Source: Prosthecobacter debontii (GTDB taxonomy: Bacteria > Verrucomicrobiota > Verrucomicrobiia > Verrucomicrobiales > Verrucomicrobiaceae). Taken from it: a stretch of 64,000 bases of DNA. A model generated the notes under the pieces. That model saw nothing but the letters and a program-made list of their open reading frames with translations, was not told where the DNA came from and searched no databases. Within the stretch, counting starts at the first letter, position 1, and each line of letters starts with the position of its first letter. A program made the translations under genes and the position numbers. This document shows positions 42,205 through 53,733 of the stretch, one piece after another. The stretch spans positions 1 to 64,000 of the forward strand of contig CAMAQH010000013.1 in NCBI GenBank assembly GCA_945860295.1, read 5' to 3'.

Positions 42205-43029
42205 ATGAAACGCTCTTCACTCTATCAAATGGCGGTGCTAACGGCCGCAACGGCCTTGTTTACGATCACTGCCCTTTGTGCGCAGGCGACAAGCACCGGT
42301 GCACAGCAGTTTGATCCCCTGGCTTTCCCTGGCAATGTAGTGGATGACGTGGTGGTGCCAGTGCCGAGTGAAGTGTTCAGCGTTCTCGACAAACTGGGCG
42401 AGCCGAACTGGCGTCAAGAACTGCGCAAGCTCGATCTACCGAAGACGGCTGACCGGACTAAACTGGCGCTGATGTTTGGCATGGTGGTCGCAGAGGGCTT
42501 TGTAGCGGTGCAAGCTGAGGACAAGGAAGAGGTGAAGGACATCGGCCGCGAGGTGATCGATCTGGCAACGGCACTTGGGCTTGTCAAATCGGTGCGGCCC
42601 CATGCACAGGCCATTCTGGATGCCGCCGACAAGGAAGACTGGAAATCTATCCGCAAGGAGTTCGACCTGACGCAAAAGACGGTGCGTGACTCAATGGAGC
42701 AAATGAAGGATGTGGATCTCTCCCAGTGCGTCAGCATGGGTGGCTGGCTGCGCGGCACGGCCAGCGTGACCTCAGTCGTGACCAAAAATTTCTCCGCTGA
42801 TCGAGCTGAGTTACTGAATCAACCGATGCTGGTGGAGCACTTCATCTCGACCATTAACAAGATGGGATCGAGCATGAAAGAGCATGTTGTCGTATCCGAC
42901 ATTACCAAAGGGCTAGCGACTATCCTTTCAAGGATGGAAGGGGCGGTGGATGGATTCAGCAAAGACTCCGTGCGCGACATTGGCAAGACTTGCGACAGCC
43001 TACTTAATGGCATCAAAGCAGCAAAATAA
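42205..43029 (+). CDS. Exported helical protein of unknown function
   Basis: A 274-residue protein with a signal peptide (about residues 1-27, ending LCAQA) and a mostly helical acidic/lysine-rich body. Recognisable stretches: FPGNVVDDVVVPVPSEVFSV, KLALMFGMVVAEGFVAVQAE, KEDWKSIRKEFDLTQKTVRD and a C-terminal MEGAVDGFSKDSVRDIGKTC. I do not recognise the family. It is followed 36 bases later by a second small exported protein on the same strand, so the two may be an operon. Location in the periplasm or surface is inferred from the signal only. Confidence 0.75.
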   Translation: MKRSSLYQMAVLTAATALFTITALCAQATSTGAQQFDPLAFPGNVVDDVVVPVPSEVFSVLDKLGEPNWRQELRKLDLPKTADRTKLALMFGMVVAEGFVAVQAEDKEEVKDIGREVIDLATALGLVKSVRPHAQAILDAADKEDWKSIRKEFDLTQKTVRDSMEQMKDVDLSQCVSMGGWLRGTASVTSVVTKNFSADRAELLNQPMLVEHFISTINKMGSSMKEHVVVSDITKGLATILSRMEGAVDGFSKDSVRDIGKTCDSLLNGIKAAK

Positions 43030-43065
43030 GCGGAACGTTGAGCATCACCCATTTCTGGATCTGCC

Positions 43066-43518
43066 ATGTATCTCTCCACCCGATCAATCCTACAGAGCGC
43101 AGCGCTAGTAGCTGCTGCCTTTATCACTCTCAGCGCAGCACTCAGCCACGCCACGGTGGATGATGCGCATGGGTTTGCCATGGAGGCAGCGATGCCTTTC
43201 GTCGAACAAGGTTTTATCGTCCGTGAGGACTACTGGAATGGTGAAGTCAAGACTGGGCAAAAGCTCATGATCAAGCACCAGATGTTCAAGGGTAACGAGT
43301 ATGCCTTTTGGCTCGGCACGGCGAATGAAGGCGTGACATTTGAGCTCAAGGTCTATGACGAGAACAAGAAGGAAATCACTATCGACGCTAAGTCGAGTGG
43401 CGCCTTTGCCAGCATCCGCGTGAACCCGCCAAAAACCGGAACTTATACGATCGTCTTTTCGCTCACTTCAAAGAAGGAAACCGGACTGTATTGGGCTCTG
43501 GCCTATGGGTATCGTTAA
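43066..43518 (+). CDS. Small exported beta-sandwich protein of unknown function
   Basis: A 150-residue protein with a signal peptide (about residues 1-29, ending LSHA). The body looks like a single beta-sandwich, with TGQKLMIKHQMFKGNEYAFW, FELKVYDENKKEIT and RVNPPKTGTYTIVFSLTSKK; the last segment is the strand pattern of pre-peptidase C-terminal or similar binding domains. No catalytic motif is visible. It lies between another exported unknown and phoH, 32 bases before the latter, but is unlikely to be functionally tied to phoH. Confidence 0.72.
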   Translation: MYLSTRSILQSAALVAAAFITLSAALSHATVDDAHGFAMEAAMPFVEQGFIVREDYWNGEVKTGQKLMIKHQMFKGNEYAFWLGTANEGVTFELKVYDENKKEITIDAKSSGAFASIRVNPPKTGTYTIVFSLTSKKETGLYWALAYGYR

Positions 43519-43550
43519 GGCTTGACGCTTGCCCCCTCCGCTGACTTCTC

Positions 43551-44540
43551 ATGCAGATCGAGACGCTGACATACGAAACACCGCATTTTCTACAAATGCT
43601 CGTCGGACATGATCTGACGGGGCTGCGCGTAGTGGCTGAAGTATTCGGTGTACATTTGACCTCTAGAGATAGCTGGGTGCGGATCGAAGGAACCACTGCC
43701 GCCGTGCATGCCACGAAGGAAGTTTTCGTCCAACTTGAACGGGTGCGCCGTCAGGGTGGTGAGATCACGCCAGCGATGCTCGCACTGGTGGCTGAAAGTG
43801 TAAAAACCGAGCATGGAGATGCCCCAGCCGATGCCATCATGACGCTGAAGCTGACGACCTCCAACAAGCGGCCACCCGTGCTTGCCAAGACACGCAGCCA
43901 GATTGGTTACGTGCAGGCCATGCGTGATCATGAGGTCGTTTTTGGCACCGGCCCAGCAGGAACCGGCAAGACTTATTTAGCCATGGCGCAGGGCTTGCAT
44001 TTACTGCGTGAGAAAGCCGTGCAGCGACTCGTGCTAACCCGGCCAGCCGTGGAAGCAGGTGAGGCGCTGGGCTTCCTGCCGGGAGATCTGAAAGAAAAGA
44101 TATTTCCGTATCTTCGGCCGCTCTATGATGCTCTTTATGAAATGCTCGATCCCGATGAGGCTGAGCGTCTGATCGAAAAGGGCGCGGTAGAAATCGCCCC
44201 GCTCGCCTACATGCGTGGCCGCACTTTAAAAAATGCGTTCATCATTTTGGATGAAGCACAAAACACAACGACTGAGCAGATGCTCATGTTTCTCACTCGT
44301 CTCGGTGAAGGCGCACGCTGCGTAATCACGGGCGACCCATCTCAGGTGGATCTGCGCCGCCATGTGAAATCAGGGCTGCGAGAAGCGGTGGAGGTGCTGC
44401 AAAACGTGCCCGGCGTGCGCTTTGTGAACTTCCTGTCGAAGGATGTCGTTCGACTCGCCGTCGTTCAGCGCATCATCGAGGCCTATGATCGTCATCGCGC
44501 AGGGGCACCCATCAAGGCTGTTCCGGTGAACAGAGATTGA
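43551..44540 (+). CDS. phoH: PhoH-family ATPase
   Basis: A 329-residue PhoH-like protein (YbeZ type). N-terminal KH-like region (about residues 10-90) and a P-loop ATPase domain: GTGPAGTGKTYLAMAQG near 126, LGFLPGDLKEKIFPYLRPLY, AYMRGRTLKNAFIILDEAQN and FLTRLGEGARCVITGDPSQV. It is the first gene of the conserved set phoH, 7TM-HD, ybeY, which works in RNA metabolism: YbeZ binds YbeY and is thought to be an RNA-linked ATPase acting in 16S rRNA maturation. Following genes are closely spaced on the same strand. Confidence 0.93.
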   Translation: MQIETLTYETPHFLQMLVGHDLTGLRVVAEVFGVHLTSRDSWVRIEGTTAAVHATKEVFVQLERVRRQGGEITPAMLALVAESVKTEHGDAPADAIMTLKLTTSNKRPPVLAKTRSQIGYVQAMRDHEVVFGTGPAGTGKTYLAMAQGLHLLREKAVQRLVLTRPAVEAGEALGFLPGDLKEKIFPYLRPLYDALYEMLDPDEAERLIEKGAVEIAPLAYMRGRTLKNAFIILDEAQNTTTEQMLMFLTRLGEGARCVITGDPSQVDLRRHVKSGLREAVEVLQNVPGVRFVNFLSKDVVRLAVVQRIIEAYDRHRAGAPIKAVPVNRD

Positions 44541-44611
44541 TGTGAAACGTTTCTTGTCGGAACTTCAGCATGTGCTAGATTTCCCACCCTGAGTTTCCCC
44601 TCACAACACCG

Positions 44612-46315
44612 ATGTTTGAATCCATTCGCCGGGCCAAATTACAAAGAGAAGGCCTTTCCTGCGGCAAGACACGCCGCAAACACCAAGAGGGTGATCTCGT
44701 GGACGAACTCCGCACTCACCCAGCCGCGACGGTCGCCGTCTATGTGCTGTTCTTTGCCGCCATAGGGCTGCTGATGCGACTGGCCGCGAGTGCAGTGCCG
44801 GGCACGGTGCAGCCACAGATCACGGCTTATCTTTGTGCCGCCGCCATCGGGGCCGCCTTGGTCGTGCATCTGCGAGTCGCACTGCGTGATGAAGTGGCGG
44901 ACAACACCGAACTCGTGCTCGTGCTCGGCACGCTGCTCCTGCAATTGGCCGCCAGCGTAGCCATGATGGACTTCGCTTATGAGAACAGTTGGAGTGGCGC
45001 TCTACCAATACTCGCATTGCCGCACGCGCTTTGTCCGATGGTGCTCTCGGTCATTTTGGGGAGAAAGATCGGCCTCTTCGGGGCTATCTATTCGACACTG
45101 CTCGGAGCCATGGTTTTCGTGGCGGTAAATCCGGTAACTTACATTGCCTGCTCATCCTTGATCGGATTTCTGATGGTGCTTTTCACCAATCGTGTGCGCC
45201 GCCGAAATAAGCTCTTCATGGCAGGTCTTTATGTGGGCGCTATCGCCGCTGTTTTCTCCCTGCTGCTGCATGAATCTTCAGGAGCTATCGAGTCCGCCTC
45301 GCTGAGTCGCATCATCGGCGTGCCCTTTGCGGTGGGTGTCCTTACCGGACTCATCGTGGGTGGTGGGATGCCGGTAATCGAGAGTCTCTTTGGTGTGACC
45401 ACCGAGGTTTCCTGGCTCGAGCAGGCAGATTTGAATCATCCCCTCATGAAGCGCCTCAGCATCGAGGCCCCCGGCACTTATCATCACAGCCTCGTGGTCG
45501 CGAACTTGTCTGAAGCTGCCGCTGAAGCCATCTCAGCCAATGCTGGCATGACGCGCGTTTGTGCTTACTTCCATGACATCGGTAAGCTCAACAAGCCTGA
45601 GTACTTCATCGAGAACATGGACCCGGCGCACAATCCGCATGAAGATCTCACGGCCCGCATGAGCGCGCTCATCCTCATCGCTCATGTCAAAGACGGTGTC
45701 GATATTGCGATCAAGCATAAGCTCAACTGCAGCATCATTGATGTCATTGAGCAACATCACGGCACCTCGTTGGCCTGGTTTTTTTACAAGCGTGCGCTGG
45801 ATCAAAAAGCACAGATCCTCAGGCTGGTAGAAGAAGGCAAATCCAAGGAGGATGACGTGCCGCAGGTGAGTGAAGAAGTCTTCCGATACCCTGGTCCGAG
45901 ACCTCAGTTCAAAGAGGCTGCCATCATCTCTTTAGCAGATGCTGTTGAGAGTGCTTCACGCGCTTTGGAGAAGCCTAACCCATCTCGCATTGAAGCGCTG
46001 GTCGATGAACTTGTACAAGGCCGCATGGTGGATGGTCAGCTTGACGAATGCGATCTCACCATCGCCGAACTGGCCAAGGTAAAAGCCAGCTTTGTGAAGA
46101 CGCTGCTGAGCATGATGCACAGCCGAATCAAATATCAAAAAGCCACAGAGACAACAACGACGGCCATTCATTCAAACCGCGATGCCAGTGCCACACAGCA
46201 CATCCATGATGGTCGCACCATCGCCATGACATCACCCTACGCGACTGGAGCTGAAGCCATGGGCGGCGAGAAAAAGAAACGCACCACGCGGAAACCACCT
46301 GCGTCTGCTGCGTGA
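44612..46315 (+). CDS. Membrane HD-domain phosphohydrolase (PgpH/YqfF-like)
   Basis: A 567-residue protein: an N-terminal cytoplasmic stretch, about seven membrane segments (roughly residues 35-265) and a C-terminal HD domain with HHSLVVANLSEAAAE near 290 and the metal site YFHDIGKLNKPEYF near 318. In Bacillus and relatives the gene between phoH and ybeY encodes PgpH, which degrades the second messenger c-di-AMP, so the position supports the same role. It is about 150 residues shorter than typical PgpH and seems to lack the large extracytoplasmic 7TMR-HDED domain. The Ala/Thr/Lys-rich tail overlaps the ybeY start. Confidence 0.85.
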   Translation: MFESIRRAKLQREGLSCGKTRRKHQEGDLVDELRTHPAATVAVYVLFFAAIGLLMRLAASAVPGTVQPQITAYLCAAAIGAALVVHLRVALRDEVADNTELVLVLGTLLLQLAASVAMMDFAYENSWSGALPILALPHALCPMVLSVILGRKIGLFGAIYSTLLGAMVFVAVNPVTYIACSSLIGFLMVLFTNRVRRRNKLFMAGLYVGAIAAVFSLLLHESSGAIESASLSRIIGVPFAVGVLTGLIVGGGMPVIESLFGVTTEVSWLEQADLNHPLMKRLSIEAPGTYHHSLVVANLSEAAAEAISANAGMTRVCAYFHDIGKLNKPEYFIENMDPAHNPHEDLTARMSALILIAHVKDGVDIAIKHKLNCSIIDVIEQHHGTSLAWFFYKRALDQKAQILRLVEEGKSKEDDVPQVSEEVFRYPGPRPQFKEAAIISLADAVESASRALEKPNPSRIEALVDELVQGRMVDGQLDECDLTIAELAKVKASFVKTLLSMMHSRIKYQKATETTTTAIHSNRDASATQHIHDGRTIAMTSPYATGAEAMGGEKKKRTTRKPPASAA

Positions 46316-46758
46316 TCCCTGAACTGCATCTCTACAATCGCCAGCGGCAGCACAAGCTCAGGCTGCCTTGGCTCAAGAAGCTGATCAAAGCAGCGCTGCC
46401 TCTTTGCCAAGCCGAAGCCAAATCATCTGAGGCTCCTTTGCTAAATCTCCATGAGGTCGAATTCAGCATCATTGGCGATGACGAAATGGCTCGTGTTCAC
46501 GGGGAGTTTCTCGACGACCCGACACCGACAGATGTCATCACCTTTCATCATGGCGAAATCCTCGTCAGTGCCGACACCGCTTTGCGCCAGGGTGCCGAGC
46601 ACGGTCAGTCCCTGGATCACGAGCTCGCTCTCTACCTGATCCACGGCCTCATGCACCTCGGTGGTTGGGACGATCATGAGGCGGAAGAAGCCGCCGACAT
46701 GGCACAGCGGCAGGAAGCCGTGCTCCGAAAAGTTTGTGCGCTTGTGGGTGAGAAATGA
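46312..46758 (+). CDS. ybeY: Endoribonuclease YbeY
   Basis: A 148-residue YbeY from a GTG start that overlaps the upstream stop (GTGA). The zinc motif is intact: HGLMHLGGWDDH (three His ligands) near residue 115, preceded by PTPTDVITFHHGEILVSADT. YbeY is a single-strand endoribonuclease for 16S rRNA 3'-end maturation and ribosome quality control. Overlapping start and stop codons point to translational coupling with the HD protein. The normal length of 140-160 residues fits. Confidence 0.93.
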   Translation: MIPELHLYNRQRQHKLRLPWLKKLIKAALPLCQAEAKSSEAPLLNLHEVEFSIIGDDEMARVHGEFLDDPTPTDVITFHHGEILVSADTALRQGAEHGQSLDHELALYLIHGLMHLGGWDDHEAEEAADMAQRQEAVLRKVCALVGEK

Positions 46759-46843
46759 CGAGCACTCACTTCGTCATTTCCACTTCTCTCTTGCACCGCA
46801 CCCGGCTCGACGCCATCTCAGGCGAACCCGCCTTTAAACTCCC

Positions 46844-49253
<2,410 letters not shown>

Positions 49254-49303
49254 TCGCAGATTGGGCAGGATTTAATCTGCCTTCTCGCTTCCAAGATCAA
49301 AGA

Positions 49304-49331
49304 AATGAGGCGGACTGATGTCCGCCTCATT
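49304..49331. terminator. Bidirectional terminator between pyrG and purA
   Basis: AATGAGGCGGAC and GTCCGCCTCATT form a perfect 12-bp stem with a TGAT loop, followed on the plus strand by TTTTAATTAG and on the minus strand by TTTCTTTG. It sits between the convergent ends of pyrG and purA, so it probably serves both. Confidence 0.88.
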
Positions 49332-49361
49332 TTTAATTAGTTGAAACCTTTTATCGTCGTC

Positions 49362-50654
<1,293 letters not shown>

Positions 50655-50746
50655 CTACGCACCGCTGGTTGAGTTGAGACAAATAGTAGAGTCTGTCAGG
50701 AGCCTCTGCTGACAGCAGATCCTACGCAGACATCTCCTGAATGGAT

Positions 50747-51250
50747 TTAAGCAGAGAGATTCATGAAGGCAAAGATCGCATACCCGCAGGCCCCGAGGGC
50801 GATCATACCCAGTGCATAGAGAGGGCCATAACCATGGCTCTTGGGCTTCGTTTTCGCTCCAAAGCCGACACGTCGACTGCGATCAATCGCCGCCGCGCCA
50901 TAGCCACTGCTTGAGAGGGTGTGACTCGTCGCACTGTGAGCAGTCGGAGCTTCCGCCTCGGCGTAGTCACCAAAGAAAACGCACTCCACATGACCGATAC
51001 TGAACGTTCCACCATTAGCCATCTCCAGACTCTCCACCCGTTGGCCACTCACCGTAGTGCCATTGGTCGAGCCAAGGTCGGTGAATATCCACGCGGCACC
51101 GTCAAAGACAAATTCGCCATGATGGCTGGACACCGAATCATGCGCGATCACGATTGAATTGTCGTCGGCACGGCCAAGCGGAAGTCGCTCAGCAATGAGT
51201 TCGACTTCACCGGTTGCGCCTTCAGGAGTGGTATATTGGATTTTTGCCAT
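50747..51250 (-). CDS. FHA-domain protein with C-terminal membrane anchor
   Basis: A 167-residue protein from ATG 51250. Residues 8-90 form a forkhead-associated domain with the phosphothreonine-binding loops LGRADDNSIVIAHDSVSSHH and DLGSTNGTTVSGQRV. A linker (about 95-140) leads to one membrane span at the end (LYALGMIALGACGYAIFAFM), a tail-anchored layout with FHA in the cytoplasm. FHA proteins read out Ser/Thr kinase signals, and a Hanks-type kinase is encoded at 24.7 kb, though a link is only inference. It lies upstream of purA on the same strand, 113 bases apart. Confidence 0.88.
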   Translation of the reverse strand: MAKIQYTTPEGATGEVELIAERLPLGRADDNSIVIAHDSVSSHHGEFVFDGAAWIFTDLGSTNGTTVSGQRVESLEMANGGTFSIGHVECVFFGDYAEAEAPTAHSATSHTLSSSGYGAAAIDRSRRVGFGAKTKPKSHGYGPLYALGMIALGACGYAIFAFMNLSA

Positions 51251-51838
51251 AGCGTTGGAGGATTTAGCAGGGCACACGGGAGGTGGCAAGACGGAATCAT
51301 TCAGGGAAAGCAGCACCACCAGAACCAGCTACCCCGATTCGGTTCCAAAACACACCTTTAGATCGGGAAACTACACGACCGAAGCTAGACAGAAAGAGCT
51401 TTTGCGAGTGAGTCGGGTGCGCGCGTTAATAGAGCGGGAAACTTCCAACCGCTGCTCTGAATTTGAATCTCGAACTCTCTCTTAAAATCCTTGGCGCTGA
51501 TCTGTGGTTTGTTCTGGTGGCGAGTTTGCAGTTAGACATGGAAAGCGTGTCCTGGATTATCCTGCTGCTGATGTTTCCACCGCTCTTCATCATGCTGCTG
51601 TCACGGCGTCTGGTCGAGACGCCACTTCAAGCAAGACGCCACTCAAAACCATCGGCTTTAGCCTCTGCGGCCTTCTCGGTTGTAGATTGATGGAGCATCA
51701 TCGCCGATACCTAGGAGCAGGCGTTTGCGCGCCAGGCTTTCAAATGGCAAAGAAAAAGCCGTATCTGCGGGCGAGGATATGGCTACGTTAAGTAGAGTTC
51801 AGTAACTCGATTTTTCAATCGTCGTCGTATTCTTTGCA

Positions 51839-51949
51839 TCACTTAACTTTGTCATCGTTGTCGTCTTTGCACTTGTCATCTTTATTGGGCTTATTGCTGA
51901 TGTCTGATTTCTCCTTCGTTAGGGGTAGAAAAGAAGAAAGCGGCTTCAT
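51839..51949 (-). CDS. Possible 36-residue lysine/aspartate-rich small protein
   Basis: The frame from ATG 51949 has a GGAG ribosome-binding site at good spacing (GGAGCGCGAAGATG). It encodes MKPLSSFLPL, then a charged tail with KPNKDDKCKDDNDDKVK before the stop. The low complexity of the tail may reflect a simple repeat in the DNA rather than a protein under selection, so it stays doubtful. Confidence 0.2.
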   Translation of the reverse strand: MKPLSSFLPLTKEKSDISNKPNKDDKCKDDNDDKVK

Positions 51950-51961
51950 CTTCGCGCTCCA

Positions 51962-51989
51962 TTGACAAGACTGCCCCTAGCCCTAGCCT
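51962..51989 (+). promoter_or_regulatory. Possible sigma-70 promoter of the flavoprotein gene
   Basis: A consensus -35 box TTGACA at 51962-51967 is followed after 16 bases by TAGCCT, a partial -10 match, about 34 bases before the ATG at 52023. The -35 box is convincing and the -10 box weak. Confidence 0.35.
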
Positions 51990-52022
51990 GCGCGCCTTTA
52001 GCCCCTACCAAAAAAATTCAGC

Positions 52023-53186
52023 ATGAGCACTCCAGAACCCGGTAAGCCCATTTATAACGTCAAAAATCCCTTCATCGCCAAAGTGAAGCGGGCTTTTGAT
52101 ATTTCTGGTTCTGATGCTCCAAAACATACACGACATTACGAAATCGAACTGACAGGCAGCCAGCTCGTGTACACGCCGGGTGACTCACTCGCTGTGCAGC
52201 CTACGAATGACCCCGCGCTGGTTTACGAAACGCTGAAGGCGCTTGGTTTTTCCGGTGAGGAAATCGTCAAACATCCAAAAACCGGCATCGAAGTGCCCAT
52301 TCGTCAGGCTTTAATCGAGGCCACACTCATCACCGAAATCGACAACAAACTCATCAAGGCAATCATCGAGAAGACAATGGGGAACACGACACTCGCTGGG
52401 CTGCTGGAGCCGGAGAAGAAGGACGAATTGAAGAGCTACCTCTGGGGTCGTTATGTGATCGATCTACTATTGGAAAACCCGAGCGCTAAGTTTGAGCCGC
52501 AGGAGTTCATGCTGACGCAAAAAAAGCTGAATATTCGCCTCTATTCAATCAGTAGCAGTCAAAAGGCGCACCCTGAGGAAGTGCATCTCACAGTGGCCAC
52601 CGTACGCTACAGCAGCCATGGCCGGGCGCGCGGTGGTGTGGCTTCGACTTTCTTGGCGGAGCGCATCACGGTGGGTGAGACGTTGATCCCGGTCTTCGTC
52701 AATCACGGCAAAGGCTTCCGCCTACCGGAGCCTGATGACGAGACACCAGTCATCATGATTGGCCCCGGCACTGGCATCGCTCCCTTCCGCGCTTTTCTTG
52801 AGGAGCGAAAAGCCACCGCAGCTAAGGGAAAAGCTTGGCTTTTCTTTGGCGAAGTAAGCGCCAAGACTTGCTTCTTCTACAAAGACGAATTTGAAGCCTA
52901 CCTGGCCGATGGCACTCTAGCCAAGCTCACCACGGCCTGGAGCCGTGACCAGGCGGAGAAGATCTATGTGCAGCATAAAATGCTGGAAAACAGCGCTGAG
53001 ATCTATACTTGGCTTGAACAGGGGGCGATCGTTTATGTGTGTGGTGATGCCTCACGCATGGCGGTGGATGTGGACAAAGCTCTGCACAGTATTATCGAAA
53101 AGGAAGGCAGCAAAACTACCGAAGAAGCGAGTGCGTACATGGCCGCTTTCAAAGAGGCTAAACGCTACCGCCGCGACGTTTATTGA
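52023..53186 (+). CDS. Sulfite-reductase-type flavoprotein (diflavin reductase without flavodoxin domain)
   Basis: A 387-residue FAD/NADPH oxidoreductase. It matches the C-terminal two thirds of CysJ-like diflavin reductases: FAD-binding domain with LYTPGDSLAVQPTND-like lead-in near residue 45, RLYSISSS near 168 and RARGGVASTFLAERI near 200; NADPH domain with IGPGTGIAPFRAFLEER near 240, the QHKM block and the terminal RYRRDVY. The N-terminal FMN/flavodoxin domain of CysJ is absent. Stand-alone forms pass electrons from NADPH to a separate flavodoxin, ferredoxin or hemoprotein sulfite reductase. No CysI gene is nearby, so the partner is unknown. Confidence 0.88.
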   Translation: MSTPEPGKPIYNVKNPFIAKVKRAFDISGSDAPKHTRHYEIELTGSQLVYTPGDSLAVQPTNDPALVYETLKALGFSGEEIVKHPKTGIEVPIRQALIEATLITEIDNKLIKAIIEKTMGNTTLAGLLEPEKKDELKSYLWGRYVIDLLLENPSAKFEPQEFMLTQKKLNIRLYSISSSQKAHPEEVHLTVATVRYSSHGRARGGVASTFLAERITVGETLIPVFVNHGKGFRLPEPDDETPVIMIGPGTGIAPFRAFLEERKATAAKGKAWLFFGEVSAKTCFFYKDEFEAYLADGTLAKLTTAWSRDQAEKIYVQHKMLENSAEIYTWLEQGAIVYVCGDASRMAVDVDKALHSIIEKEGSKTTEEASAYMAAFKEAKRYRRDVY

Positions 53187-53206
53187 TCTCTTGAGATTCA
53201 ACTGGC

Positions 53207-53628
53207 CTACTTAGAAACTCGGCATTTTGACAGGGCATTTTGAAAGTCAGCCACAGCTTTATCAGAGACTTCTGAGCGATTACCGACGAGTTCCTTGAGT
53301 TTCTTCAAGGCCTAGAGCTTCTCCAGACCTGAATTTTTCAGCTTAGTCTTTGATGACGGCGGTGGTTTTTTTGACTAACAAATTGGCAGCGTTGACTGCC
53401 CAAGGTGTGGACTAACTCCAGAAATAAAGTCGGGAGGGCAGATGGCATCACCAGCGCTGGAGTTGGCTTGCTGACAGGAATAAAGTCGATGGAGTGAAAG
53501 ATGACTTTGCCACGGGGGGCTTTGAGGCTGAAAACTCCCGTGTCTCTTGCCATGGTGGAGCTCACATCAGAGCGGAGCACTTCCTAGTCACCGAGTAGGT
53601 TGGTGATTCGTTCAGCGCGAATCTGCAT
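53207..53628 (-). pseudogene. Decayed gene for a helical protein of unknown function
   Basis: From ATG 53628 the minus strand reads MQIRAERITNLLGD, a TAG, then VLRSDVSSTMARDTGVFSLK and APRGKVIFHSIDFIPVSKPT in the same frame. After a frameshift in an A-run comes ANLLVKKTTAVIKD with a TAA, and after another shift LKKLKELVGNRSEVSDKAVA and DFQNALSKCR to a stop at 53207. The pieces read as one protein broken by about three stops and two frameshifts. I do not recognise the family. Confidence 0.5.
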
Positions 53629-53652
53629 TGGGGCACGCCCGAAAAAACTTTT

Positions 53653-53694
53653 CATGCGACCTGACTTTCTCATGCGAAAGTCAGGTCACATGCG
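53653..53694. repeat. 12-bp-stem hairpin framed by CATGCG direct repeats
   Basis: GACCTGACTTTC (53658-53669) and GAAAGTCAGGTC (53676-53687) form a perfect stem. CATGCG occurs three times at exactly 18-base spacing (53653, 53671, 53689), once in the loop and once on each side. It lies 40 bases before the MFS transporter start, so it may be an operator, an attenuator or the terminator of sequence upstream. Confidence 0.7.
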
Positions 53695-53733
53695 AGAATG
53701 TTTTTGGGCGTGCCTTTAAAAAGATTAACCCTC

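Larger units (their letters stand above)
51251..52022. other. 770-base gap with uncertain small frames
   Basis: A plus-strand frame at 51463-51690, starting with TTG, encodes about 75 residues with two hydrophobic stretches (SWIILLLMFPPLFIMLLSRR) and may be a small membrane protein or a remnant; adjacent frames carry more apparent debris up to about 51790. A minus-strand 36-codon frame is listed separately. A TTGACA at 51962 with TAGCCT 16 bases on could be the promoter of the flavoprotein gene at 52023. Confidence 0.35.
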
